Source of the DNA: Caldifarciminota bacterium UBA2202
GTDB lineage: Bacteria; Hydrothermota; 32-111
DNA: 64,000 nucleotides
NCBI GenBank assembly: GCA_002327905.1
Contig: DCUY01000067.1
Span: forward strand, 14,340 to 78,339
Direction: 5' to 3'
Below the pieces are notes generated by a model. It did no database searches and was not told the DNA's origin. It worked only from the letters and a program-made list of their open reading frames with translations. This document shows, one piece after another, positions 18,387-26,229 of the stretch. A program made the translations under genes and the position numbers. Each line of letters opens with the position of its first letter. The stretch's first letter is position 1.

Positions 18387-20057
18387 TTACACCTCAAACT
18401 CGACATACAATCTGTCATGTTCGTTAACCCATTCCTTAATAAGCTTGGAAGTGTCATATTCGCTCTTTTTCCTTGAGGAGATTTTTTTTGATTCTGTCTG
18501 AGGAAATACTTTGTTGATTGCTTCAACTGTCGGTGCGCCGCCGGGAGAAAAAGATGCGAGCTCCGCAAATTTTTCATCAACGCTTGAAAGCGGAGTTTCT
18601 ATGGCATCAAGCATATAATTCATCAGAAAATCATTTGTCTGAATACCTGCTCTTGCGAACATACTCTTGTAGACATTTTTTTTGATAAAAAGAGAGGTCG
18701 GCTGAATATTGTAGGATTGAAATTTATTAAGGAAATTCAACAGCTCTCTGTCATCAATGCTGAATTTTCTGTACATTGAAATCACTTTAGGCACATTATT
18801 CATAATAATATTTTTTAGGACAAGCTTGTTGGCTTTATTCTCAAAGAGTAAATCAAAATCATCTATCAAAATTATGCTGAGCTCATCCATATATTTCATG
18901 ACATATGAATTGTTCACTGCTGAATCGATATTGGTTTTGTCCAATAGAATGATTCTCTTATCCGAAAATCTGTTGCAGATGCTGTTTAAGAGATGCGTCT
19001 TTCCTGTTCCGTTTGTTCCTGTCAATATAACTATTTTATCGGCATTTTCACTATTCAGTATTTCTGTTATTTTGTTGTATGCCGACCTGTTCGTCGCATC
19101 CGTTATGAAGGATTCATAATTCATCGAAAGCTTTGTACTGCTTCTGAAAACTCTGAGGTATTTAATTTTATCTTTTAAAAATTCTATCTTTTCCCGCAGT
19201 TCAACCAGTCTGTCAGGGTCAAAAAGCATATCCTCTATCTCTCTTGATTCCTTCTTAAACTCCTTGACATTAAGAAGCCCGTATTCCTTATGGAGTTCAA
19301 CAAGATTCTTCACCTTCTCCGTATATTCGGAGAACTCGCTCTTAATCAATGAAATGTCATTCACATTTATTATATTCTTTAGTCTCTCCACATTGAAGCC
19401 CTTCATCTCCCAAATATAGAGTTTTTCAATATACTCGTCTCTTTTTTCCCCCTCTCTCAGATTTTCCTGCACTCCGGCCTCTCTCTTTACTTCTCTTATA
19501 AAATCGGCAAAATCCTTGACCGGATTCTCTTCCTTCTTTTCCGGGCTGAAGGTGAGATCAAAAAATTTCCCTGCCATCAGAGTGTTTTTTGTCCTTAAAT
19601 CTATGGTTATATCCTCCAGACTTTTCTTTGTAGTGACCAGAAGATATGATGTTGAATGAAGATTGTTGATTATTTCGAGGATTATGTCATGAACAACAGT
19701 ATTCTTCTCCACCTGCTCAAAATTTTCTATTATCAAAAGATTTGAATAGAGAAGGAATCTCTTATACTTCATCAAAGCATTGAATTTCATCATCTCAACC
19801 ATCTCTTTAAGATCAATTCTGAAAATATAAAAATCAGGAAATGCATTTGATATTGACTCTGCCATTTTGTCGGCAAATATTTCTCCAGACTGGTCATCAG
19901 AACGAACTACAATTACTCTTGAAGTCAATGTGCCTGTGCTTACTGCATAAGAGAGCTCGGATTTCAGAAAAGCATTTTCCGGAAGTTCAGTGTCGCCGCT
20001 GTGCTTCTGTCTGGTTCCGAATGTCTCCTGAAACTCCTTTATATCATTTTCATTCAT
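18387..20057 (-). CDS. Protein with two DnaA-like AAA+ modules, the first degenerate
   Basis: A 556-residue protein. The second module (about 312-500) is DnaA/Hda-like. It has YESFITDATNRSAYNKI (the start of DnaA domain III), Walker A GTNGTGKT (347-354), Walker B IILIDDFD (395-402) and a sensor-like strand near KVISMYRKFSIDDRELL. The first module (about 45-170) follows the same order without a P-loop: RSDDQSGEI where Walker A belongs, LLIIENFEQV at Walker B, then LLVTTKKSLEDI and DLRTKNTLMAGKFFDL like the sensor 1/arginine-finger stretch. A helical linker (about 205-310) joins them. I see no DnaA domain IV DNA-binding helix-turn-helix. It lies between mglA and DUF4388-TPR, so a polarity or assembly role is likelier than replication initiation. 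Function unknown. Confidence 0.75.
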   Translation of the reverse strand: MNENDIKEFQETFGTRQKHSGDTELPENAFLKSELSYAVSTGTLTSRVIVVRSDDQSGEIFADKMAESISNAFPDFYIFRIDLKEMVEMMKFNALMKYKRFLLYSNLLIIENFEQVEKNTVVHDIILEIINNLHSTSYLLVTTKKSLEDITIDLRTKNTLMAGKFFDLTFSPEKKEENPVKDFADFIREVKREAGVQENLREGEKRDEYIEKLYIWEMKGFNVERLKNIINVNDISLIKSEFSEYTEKVKNLVELHKEYGLLNVKEFKKESREIEDMLFDPDRLVELREKIEFLKDKIKYLRVFRSSTKLSMNYESFITDATNRSAYNKITEILNSENADKIVILTGTNGTGKTHLLNSICNRFSDKRIILLDKTNIDSAVNNSYVMKYMDELSIILIDDFDLLFENKANKLVLKNIIMNNVPKVISMYRKFSIDDRELLNFLNKFQSYNIQPTSLFIKKNVYKSMFARAGIQTNDFLMNYMLDAIETPLSSVDEKFAELASFSPGGAPTVEAINKVFPQTESKKISSRKKSEYDTSKLIKEWVNEHDRLYVEFEV

Positions 20058-20656
20058 CTTTTATTATCATACTTCCTTGTCAATTGCTTTATCACCGAAA
20101 ACATCGCGTCTTTCAATGTCTCAATCACCCCGGTTCCCTTTGTTGCAATAGCTTCAAAAGCCTTCCAATCGCTCCTTATCTGAAGAGCGCTCTTAATTAC
20201 ATTTGTGTCAACTGCATTCGGCAGGTCTCTCTTATTATACTGAATCACCAAAGGCATTGTCTCTATGCTGAATCCGTGCTCCTTAAGATTGATGGCAAGA
20301 TTTTCAAAAGATTCTATGTTATCCTCCATTCTATCCGCCTGAGAATCCGCTACAAAGACAACTCCGTCAGCTCCCTGAAGAACAAGTTTTCTTGTAGAGT
20401 CGTAATATACCTGTCCGGGAACAGTATAGAGCTGAAATTTCGCATTGAAATTTCCTATTTTCCCCACATCAAATGGAAGAAAATCAAAGAAGAGCGTCCT
20501 GTCCATCTCAGTTGCAAGAGATGTCATTTCCCCTCTCTTTTCAATTGGAATTTTGCTGAAGATATACTGCAGGTTGGTTGTCTTGCCCGACCTTCCCGGT
20601 CCGTAGTAAACAACTTTGCAGATAATCTCTTTTTTTGCGTAGTTTACCAATGACAT
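20054..20656 (-). CDS. mglA: MglA-type Ras-like GTPase
   Basis: Small GTPase that sets cell polarity and activates gliding or twitching machinery. I choose the ATG at 20656 (MSLVNYAKKEIICKVVYYG) because a GAGG SD lies just upstream. A longer frame to 20692 would overlap pilT. Motifs are P-loop GPGRSGKTTNL, switch region TEMDRTLFFDFLPFD, TVPGQVYYD and NKRDLP. The switch matches MglA closely. No MglB activating protein is adjacent. It overlaps the DnaA-like gene by four bases. Confidence 0.95.
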   Translation of the reverse strand: MSLVNYAKKEIICKVVYYGPGRSGKTTNLQYIFSKIPIEKRGEMTSLATEMDRTLFFDFLPFDVGKIGNFNAKFQLYTVPGQVYYDSTRKLVLQGADGVVFVADSQADRMEDNIESFENLAINLKEHGFSIETMPLVIQYNKRDLPNAVDTNVIKSALQIRSDWKAFEAIATKGTGVIETLKDAMFSVIKQLTRKYDNKR

Positions 20657-20663
20657 AATTACC

Positions 20664-21767
20664 TCAATCTCTGAATGTGTTATTGAAAGCATCGCCTTCG
20701 TTTGACTCTATTCCTCTCAGTTTCAGCTTGAATTCGTCAACATTAGTTACTGACTGCAATGCGTCGTCATATGATATTATTCCTGACTTATATAAACGTA
20801 TAATGGATTGATCAAAAGTGTGCATCTGGTACTGCTGACCCTCTTCTATGGCTGACGGAATAAGAAGAGTCTTTATCGGGTCAAGAAGATAATCCTTTAT
20901 TGTAGGGGTGTTAATCATCACTTCGGTGGCTGGCACCCTGCCCTTTCCGTCAACTCTCGGAAGAAGCCTCAATGAGAGAACTCCCACAAGAGTGGTCGCC
21001 AGCAAAACTCTTATATGTTGCTGTTGATGAGGAGGATAGAATGAAAGTATTCTGTTTATAGTCTCTGAAGCATTCAAAGTGTGCAGTGTTGACATCACAA
21101 GATGTCCCGTGTCAGCCGCTTTGATTGCGACATCCATTGTATCCATATCTCGAATCTCTCCCATCAGAATAATGTCCGGATCCTGCCTCAGCACATGCTT
21201 TAAGGCATTTTCATAAGAGAATGTGTCATTTCCCACCTCTCTCTGCGAAATAACGGATTTTTTGTCTCTGAAGAGATACTCAATCGGGTCTTCAATCGTA
21301 ATGATATTTCTGGCTGCATTTTCATTTATGTATTCAATCATTGCCGCAAGAGTTGTTGATTTTCCGCTTCCGGTTGTTCCTGTGGTGAGTATCATTCCTC
21401 TCGGCCTCATAACGACCTCTTTTAACACCGGAGGCAGATTGAGCTCGTCAATTGTCTTTGCGGATATGGGGATTGTGCGCATTGCAATCGCAACACTTCC
21501 CCTCTGAAGATAAACATTGACCCTGAATCTTGAAAGACCGGCGACTCCTATTGCAAAGTCTATTTCTTTTTTGGCAGTGAATTCATCCTGTTGCTCCTTA
21601 TTCATAATCTTCAATGCAATCTTCCGCAATTCATCAGGACTCATCGGCTCGTCTTTTACAATGTTCAGCTTCCCGTCAATTCTAAGAATCGGAGGAGTGC
21701 CTGCCTTAAGATGCAGATCTGATGCTCCGTCCTTAACCATTTTTTCAAGCAATGATTTTAATTCCAT
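20664..21767 (-). CDS. pilT: Type IV pilus retraction ATPase PilT
   Basis: Hexameric ATPase that depolymerises type IV pili. The 367 residues begin with the PilT N-domain (ASDLHLKAGTPPILRIDG). Then come Walker A GTTGSGKSTTL, Asp box ITIEDPIEYL, Walker B ILMGEIRD and His box STLHT. The C-terminal AIRNLIRE-type motif is replaced by IPSAIEEG. It is immediately upstream of mglA, consistent with GTPase control of pilus motors. Confidence 0.95.
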   Translation of the reverse strand: MELKSLLEKMVKDGASDLHLKAGTPPILRIDGKLNIVKDEPMSPDELRKIALKIMNKEQQDEFTAKKEIDFAIGVAGLSRFRVNVYLQRGSVAIAMRTIPISAKTIDELNLPPVLKEVVMRPRGMILTTGTTGSGKSTTLAAMIEYINENAARNIITIEDPIEYLFRDKKSVISQREVGNDTFSYENALKHVLRQDPDIILMGEIRDMDTMDVAIKAADTGHLVMSTLHTLNASETINRILSFYPPHQQQHIRVLLATTLVGVLSLRLLPRVDGKGRVPATEVMINTPTIKDYLLDPIKTLLIPSAIEEGQQYQMHTFDQSIIRLYKSGIISYDDALQSVTNVDEFKLKLRGIESNEGDAFNNTFRD

Positions 21768-21777
21768 ATTCTCTCCT

Positions 21778-22338
21778 TTAATTTACCCTCTCTACATATT
21801 CGCCTGTTCTTGTGTCTATTTTAATTTTATCTCCAAGCCCTATAAACAAAGGCACAGTGACTTTAAGTCCGGTTTCACAGACAGCAGGTTTGCTTCCTCC
21901 TGAAACAGTGTTTCCCTTTATGCCAGGTTCAGTCTCTGTTATTTCAAGTTCTACAAAAAACGGAACCTCTATGTCCATAACCCTCTGCTCCACAGAGAGA
22001 AGCATTACCTCCATGTTTTCTTTAAGATAATATTCCTTTCCCTGCAAAGCCGCTTCATCCATTGAAATCTGTTCGTATGTTTCAACATTCATAAAAACAT
22101 ATTCACCCTGCTCCTTGTAAAGATACTGATAAGGATTTCTCTCAAGCCTTATTTCGTCAAGGGATTTTCCAGAATTGAATGTGATTTCCACTACATTGTT
22201 GTTTTCAAGATTCCTCACTTTTGTTCTAACAAATGCACCGCCCTTACCGGGTTTCACATGCTGAAAATCCACGACAAGATACAATTTCCCTTCAACCGTA
22301 AATGCAAATCCTTTTCTGATGTCAGCTGTTGTTGCCAT
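21778..22338 (-). CDS. efp: Translation elongation factor P
   Basis: Relieves ribosome stalling at polyproline. The 186 residues have the three-domain EF-P pattern. The modified residue is K32 in KPGKGGAF. The C-terminal signature VSGGSKPAVCETGLKVTVPLFIGLGDKIKIDTRTGEY is clear (shown here in segments: GLKVTVPLF, KIDTRTGEY). No EpmA/EpmB or YmfI-type modification gene is adjacent. Its position between a TPR gene and pilT, within ten bases on either side, ties its expression to the motility operon. Confidence 0.97.
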   Translation of the reverse strand: MATTADIRKGFAFTVEGKLYLVVDFQHVKPGKGGAFVRTKVRNLENNNVVEITFNSGKSLDEIRLERNPYQYLYKEQGEYVFMNVETYEQISMDEAALQGKEYYLKENMEVMLLSVEQRVMDIEVPFFVELEITETEPGIKGNTVSGGSKPAVCETGLKVTVPLFIGLGDKIKIDTRTGEYVERVN

Positions 22339-22339
22339 C

Positions 22340-23989
22340 TTACCTCCGCTCTTTTTCTTTATCTTTTTCTTTTCTTTGGTTTATTATTTTAACCCAGTCA
22401 TTGAAACTTGCTTTTGCAATGTAGGTTTGATCTCTCTTTGTCTCAGGCTTATCCTGTTTTTCGTCATGCTTCTCTTCTTCTCTCTCTTTAACAGTATTGT
22501 CTGAAGTCTTTGAATCTTCTTTTTTTTCTATTAATTTTGAATTTTCTTCTTTCTCTTCAGAAGCATTCTCCTGAACCTCGCTCTTTAAAATCTCGTCTTT
22601 CTCATCATCCTTCGTCTCTTCCCTCTCTGCCTCCTTTGCCTCTTCTTTTTCTATTTTAGAATCTTTTTGATTAAAATCATAATTGACTGCAGGAATCTCC
22701 TGCTTGGAAGTTTCGTCAAGTTTATCAGCAAAATCGGAAGAAGGAGTTTCTGACATAGCAGTTCTGTCGGCGTATTTCTCCTCTGCGTCTTTGAATTCCT
22801 TTACCGTCATATCCTCTGATGACAGACTCTTATTGAGACGCTCAATGAATTCCGTCCGGCTTTTATTCTTCTTTTGCTCCTCTTCCTTGACAGTGTCAAT
22901 ATTGAATTCCTGTTTTGCTATTTCTTCATTTAAGAATCTAATCTTCTCTGCGTATTCCTCGCTCTCCGGATTATGTCTTAATAGCATTTGATATATCTCT
23001 ATTGCCTTCTCGTATTTCTTCTGTTGAATATAAATCAATGCCATCTCTTTTGAATAAAAGAGCACTTTCTGCTTTCCCGGAAGGTCAAAAGGCACTACGG
23101 GTTTACCGCTGTCTGCCTCTTCCTTTTTCTTTGGTTTCGATATGTTGAAGTCCACTGAAGGATTTATGTACTTTGATTCATCAAGCATCTCTGTCTTTGA
23201 TTCTTCTTTTGAGTCTTCCTTCATCTTTTCTTTGGCTGTCTCTTTGATTTTCTCGGTGGATTCTTTTTTTTCTGCGGTCTTTTCTTCAGCAGTATGCTTC
23301 TCGGGGACCTTATTCTCTTTTGCTTCATCAGGTTTTGATTCTTTCGGATGTGATTCTTTTTCCTGTTTATTCTCTTTTTCCGCCTCTTTTATTTCAGATT
23401 CCTTTTTATCAGAATCGTCATCAAATGTAATGAGGCTTGAGGAGTGCTGTATTATAAAATCATCAATATCGCGCCTCTCCTCTTTTGCGCTTTTAGGTTT
23501 ATCATTCTCTTCTTCCTCCTTCTTCTTTTTCTTCAATTCCTCGCTTCTCTTTCTCTCCTTCTCCTGCTCATCAAGACGGCTCTTAAGAATTTTAACTTCC
23601 CTCTTTGCATTATCATTTGAAGGATCAAGAAATAAAACATTATCGTAAAGTTTGTATGACTCTTCGAGATTTCCCTGGGTTTTTTTTATCTCCGCCAGAG
23701 AGAGAACGGCAGGAAGATTCTGAGGGTCCTTTGATATGACCTTTTCAAAAAGCTTTGAGGATTCATTGAAATTTCTTTTCTCTTTATAAGCCTTTGCCAT
23801 AATAAGAAGAGCGGATAGATTGTCCGGAGCATACCTTAGCCCTTCCTTTATAACTTCAATGGTCTCATCTATCATTTCAAGTTTCAGATAGATATTGCCC
23901 AGTTTAATAAAAGCTTTGGACTTCGGATTCTTGGCAATCTCTTCCAATAATTCCTTAATCTCTTGTTCGAAACTGTTATATGAAGCCAA
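22340..23989 (-). CDS. TPR protein with long Lys/Glu-rich disordered segments
   Basis: A 549-residue protein and first gene of the 17 kb operon. TPRs lie at ~15-125 (KAFIKLGNIYLKLEMIDETI, AYKEKRNFNESSKLF). An extremely charged K/E segment spans ~135-285, a further TPR sits around AMALIYIQQKKYEKAIEIYQ (~315-350), and an acidic/lysine low-complexity region spans ~390-530. A conserved-looking tail contains TYIAKASFNDWVKIINQRK. The start is TTG at 23989, four bases after a strong AGGAGG. I found no in-frame ATG nearby. Likely a cytoplasmic scaffold; no catalytic domain is seen. Confidence 0.8.
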   Translation of the reverse strand: MASYNSFEQEIKELLEEIAKNPKSKAFIKLGNIYLKLEMIDETIEVIKEGLRYAPDNLSALLIMAKAYKEKRNFNESSKLFEKVISKDPQNLPAVLSLAEIKKTQGNLEESYKLYDNVLFLDPSNDNAKREVKILKSRLDEQEKERKRSEELKKKKKEEEENDKPKSAKEERRDIDDFIIQHSSSLITFDDDSDKKESEIKEAEKENKQEKESHPKESKPDEAKENKVPEKHTAEEKTAEKKESTEKIKETAKEKMKEDSKEESKTEMLDESKYINPSVDFNISKPKKKEEADSGKPVVPFDLPGKQKVLFYSKEMALIYIQQKKYEKAIEIYQMLLRHNPESEEYAEKIRFLNEEIAKQEFNIDTVKEEEQKKNKSRTEFIERLNKSLSSEDMTVKEFKDAEEKYADRTAMSETPSSDFADKLDETSKQEIPAVNYDFNQKDSKIEKEEAKEAEREETKDDEKDEILKSEVQENASEEKEENSKLIEKKEDSKTSDNTVKEREEEKHDEKQDKPETKRDQTYIAKASFNDWVKIINQRKEKDKEKERR

Positions 23990-24025
23990 TATGCCTCCTG
24001 AGGTGTTTATAAGACATAATACTTT

Positions 24026-24054
24026 ATTATAATTAATTTTTTTTATAGTGTCAA
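24026..24054 (-). promoter_or_regulatory. Sigma70-type promoter of the motility/Che/recA operon
   Basis: On the minus strand, TTGACA (24054-24049) and TATAAT (24031-24026) are separated by 17 bases. The predicted transcript starts near 24019 and gives a leader of about 30 nt to the TTG start with AGGAGG. An A/T tract (A8-C-T8 at 24091-24107) lies about 40-50 bases upstream of the -35. Confidence 0.75.
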
Positions 24055-24090
24055 TAAGATAAAATAAGGTTATTTGTTGACAATTTTCAT

Positions 24091-24107
24091 AAAAAAAACT
24101 TTTTTTT
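24091..24107. repeat. A8-C-T8 palindromic tract
   Basis: Eight A, one C, eight T. It lies 29 bases beyond the SDR stop (minus strand) and upstream of the operon promoter at 24026-24054. It could act as a weak AT-only hairpin/terminator for the SDR transcript or as curved DNA/UP-like sequence for the next promoter. There is no GC stem, so terminator function is uncertain. Confidence 0.35.
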
Positions 24108-24135
24108 GATATTTTATATGCCGAAAAAACGGATT

Positions 24136-24762
24136 TTACAGCATTCCACCGATTATCACTTCAGGCACATGAGCCGAAACAGGCATCTCCAGCAGGTCTT
24201 GAACCACTCCGGCAATTGTTTTGAGAGGAACTGTCTTAAAAGATCCGGGACATACAATCGTACTGCAGATTCCTTTCGCCTTCCATTCCGAATTTATACT
24301 CTGGGTCAAACCCCTTAAAGCGAACTTTGTCATGGAATATATTGATTTATTCGGAGCTCCTGTTATTGAACGGGTCGAACCAATATTGACAATGTATCCT
24401 GGTCTTCTTATAAGTTCAATCCCCTTTTGAGTCATAATAAAAGTGGCTTTTATATTAATATCAATAATTTTATTTACTTCATCTTCGGAATATTCCGTTA
24501 TCTCTTTGAATTCTCCCACAATTCCTGCATTGTTTATAAGAACATCAAATCCGCCCCATTTCTTCATGATTCTGTCATAAAAGGACTCTATGTCTTTGGT
24601 CTTTGTGATATCTCCTTTGAATAAAAGAAGCCTTTCTTTCTCATCCGGTTTTAAGGTTCTGCTTATTCCTGCTACAGAGTATGAATCATTTTCTGAAAAA
24701 TTCTGCAGAAGAGCAAGACCCAATCCGTATGAAACTCCTGTTATTACTACAACTTTACTCAT
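24136..24762 (-). CDS. Short-chain dehydrogenase/reductase
   Basis: A 208-residue classical SDR. The NAD(P)-binding TGVSYGLG is at the N-terminus, NNAG is near residue 77, a Ser lies in the strand VNIGSTRS, the catalytic YSMTK (YxxxK) is near residue 142, and the PG motif is in VCPGSFKT. The substrate cannot be told. It follows and overlaps a sugar/choline-type nucleotidyltransferase by eight bases, so the pair may act in a cell-surface precursor pathway (compare TarI/TarJ-like pairings, by analogy only). Confidence 0.9.
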   Translation of the reverse strand: MSKVVVITGVSYGLGLALLQNFSENDSYSVAGISRTLKPDEKERLLLFKGDITKTKDIESFYDRIMKKWGGFDVLINNAGIVGEFKEITEYSEDEVNKIIDINIKATFIMTQKGIELIRRPGYIVNIGSTRSITGAPNKSIYSMTKFALRGLTQSINSEWKAKGICSTIVCPGSFKTVPLKTIAGVVQDLLEMPVSAHVPEVIIGGML

Positions 24763-25468
24763 GCTCCTGCTCCATTCTGTGAATCTTTTTTGTGAAGAGG
24801 AGCTGGCTTATTGAGTCAAGCTCTGTCCATGAATAATTTGCTATGTCTTCATAAAAGAGTTCAAAATCAATATCAAGTATCATGTGCACGAGAACATCCT
24901 CATACCACTGTTTGAAGTACCCCTTGTCTATAAAATCTTCAAGCTCTTTTTTCAGCTTGACAGCGGTATTCTTGTCAAGCTTTGTTATTCCCGCATATTC
25001 TCCGCTGTACTCGTCAAGCTCCTTGCTCATCACTACGACTTTCCCCTCGTCAATCTGAACATTATAGTCACCGTCTTTTTTTATTGAAGAATCCATAAAT
25101 ATGTGCGGCTTAGTCGGCTTTTTAACAAGAATTTTTGCAAGCTCCTCGGAGAAGACTATGTCTCCGTTTATGACAACAGTCTCTTTGTTAAGAAGATTTC
25201 TTGCGAACCAGAGGGAGACAATGCTGTTTGTGAATTCATAAAACGGATTGCAAATAAAATTAATATCAGTGAATTTTTCCATGATTGATTCTTTTTTGAA
25301 TCCCACCACTATTGTTATCTCCGCAGTTTTATCGTGCTTTCTTATCAGCCGCACGCATCTCTCCACAATAGTCTCCTGATTTCCAATATTGACAAGACAT
25401 TTCGGGAAATTGTTTGTGAACGGCTTAAGCCTTGTTCCCATTCCTGCAGCAAGAATTATGTAATTCAT
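24755..25468 (-). CDS. Nucleotidyltransferase, LicC/phosphocholine cytidylyltransferase-like
   Basis: I take the ATG at 25468 (MNYIILAAGMGTRLKPFT), preceded by AAGGAG at a good distance; an upstream in-frame start at 25495 would overlap DUF2284. The signature GMGTRLKPFT with FPKCLVNIG and the metal site VINGDIVF mark the NTP-transferase fold. The 237-residue length and the sequence NPFYEFTNSIVSLWFAR resemble LicC-type phosphocholine (or phosphonate) cytidylyltransferases. The substrate is unproven. The 3' end overlaps the SDR gene. Confidence 0.85.
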   Translation of the reverse strand: MNYIILAAGMGTRLKPFTNNFPKCLVNIGNQETIVERCVRLIRKHDKTAEITIVVGFKKESIMEKFTDINFICNPFYEFTNSIVSLWFARNLLNKETVVINGDIVFSEELAKILVKKPTKPHIFMDSSIKKDGDYNVQIDEGKVVVMSKELDEYSGEYAGITKLDKNTAVKLKKELEDFIDKGYFKQWYEDVLVHMILDIDFELFYEDIANYSWTELDSISQLLFTKKIHRMEQEHE

Positions 25469-25478
25469 ATTTTTCTCC

Positions 25479-26030
25479 TTACCATAAAATGACACCGTAT
25501 CTGTATAAATATTCCTTTATAGGAAACTCAATTTTTATTCCTACTTTCTTAAATGATTCAATCAGATTGCATCCCGTAGCTTCAAGCGGAATGCGCGCCT
25601 GATAAGGGTTTCTGCATTTGTCTGTTGCGCATCCGTTTTTGCAGAGCTTACAGCTTCCTCCAATGAATGAGACTCTTGTGGGAAGGTCATTGTCATATAA
25701 AACCTTCTCAAGATGCAGAAGAGCTTTGTGTATCATGTTTGTAGACTGCCTTCTCACATCTTCAAAATTGTCATCCTCAACTTTCATTTTGGTGAACACT
25801 ATAAGAGCATTGCTGTAATCCTCTTTGATGATTTTCTCATAATTCAGATTGGGAATGCGGGGCGGGCAAGTCCACTTTTCATTGTAATGCGCGCAGTGGA
25901 AGCAGAGAAGCTTCACCTTCTCTTCAAAGACGAATATGTCCGTTTTGGCATATACGGCTTCAAGATCAGGATATGATTTTTTAAGCTCGTCCTTCAAGAG
26001 AGAGACTGTTTTATCTTGTTCTTTCTGCAC
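25479..26030 (-). CDS. DUF2284 predicted metal-binding protein
   Basis: A 183-residue cysteine-rich protein starting at GTG with GGAGG five bases upstream. Cysteines cluster in LLCFHCAHYNEKWTCPPRIPN and in GGSCKLCKNGCATDKCRNP, and the sequence ends EYLYRYGVILW. The CPP and KCRNP-type motifs are those of DUF2284. The family is assumed to bind a metal or Fe-S cluster, and no activity is established. It is the first gene of a three-gene operon with the nucleotidyltransferase and SDR. Confidence 0.87.
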   Translation of the reverse strand: MQKEQDKTVSLLKDELKKSYPDLEAVYAKTDIFVFEEKVKLLCFHCAHYNEKWTCPPRIPNLNYEKIIKEDYSNALIVFTKMKVEDDNFEDVRRQSTNMIHKALLHLEKVLYDNDLPTRVSFIGGSCKLCKNGCATDKCRNPYQARIPLEATGCNLIESFKKVGIKIEFPIKEYLYRYGVILW

Positions 26031-26049
26031 ATGACCTCCATTTCATCTG

Positions 26050-26077
26050 ATTTTACACTCCTAATAAATAATGTCAA
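26050..26077 (-). promoter_or_regulatory. Promoter of the DUF2284 operon
   Basis: On the minus strand, TTGACA (26077-26072) and TAAAAT (26055-26050) are separated by 16 bases. The transcript should start near 26043, just upstream of the GGAGG SD (26039-26035) of the GTG-initiated DUF2284 gene. Confidence 0.72.
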
Positions 26078-26099
26078 GTAATTAGTTGTTTTCTCAAAT

Positions 26100-26229
26100 C
26101 TATCCTCTTGATAATCTATTCTTCACAAATTCATTTACTTCATCTTTAATTTTATCAACAGAATCGTTCCGCCGAATTTTTCAGCGATAGTGTCAGAAAT
26201 AAAACAACAAAAGAGTAATAAACCTTCGT
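26100..26229 (-). pseudogene. Possible decayed coding remnant
   Basis: Translation of this short stretch gives two adjacent protein-like pieces in different frames. One is SDTIAEKFGG; the next, from about 26180, is NDSVDKIKDEVNEFVKNRL and ends at a TAG at 26100. A single frameshift would join them into one helical C-terminus. There is no start codon or SD. It may be the tail of a lost small protein, but chance cannot be excluded at this length. Confidence 0.25.

Noticed and set aside
18387..20057. Calling the DnaA-like protein the replication initiator DnaA
   Set aside because: It has no DNA-binding domain IV, its first AAA module is degenerate, and there is no dnaN or oriC-like box cluster nearby.
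19841..20653. 270-residue plus-strand frame opposite mglA and the DnaA-like gene
   Set aside because: The minus strand encodes clear MglA motifs here; the plus frame is Cys/His/Leu-rich shadow sequence.
22390..23650. Long open frames on the plus strand opposite the charged TPR gene (for example 23142-23648)
   Set aside because: They are Ser/Phe-rich translations of the complement of Lys/Glu codons, with no SD or family match. They are shadows of the low-complexity minus-strand gene.
24077..24110. Plus-strand promoter starting with TTGACA at 24077
   Set aside because: No acceptable -10 box at 15-19 bases and no plus-strand gene downstream.
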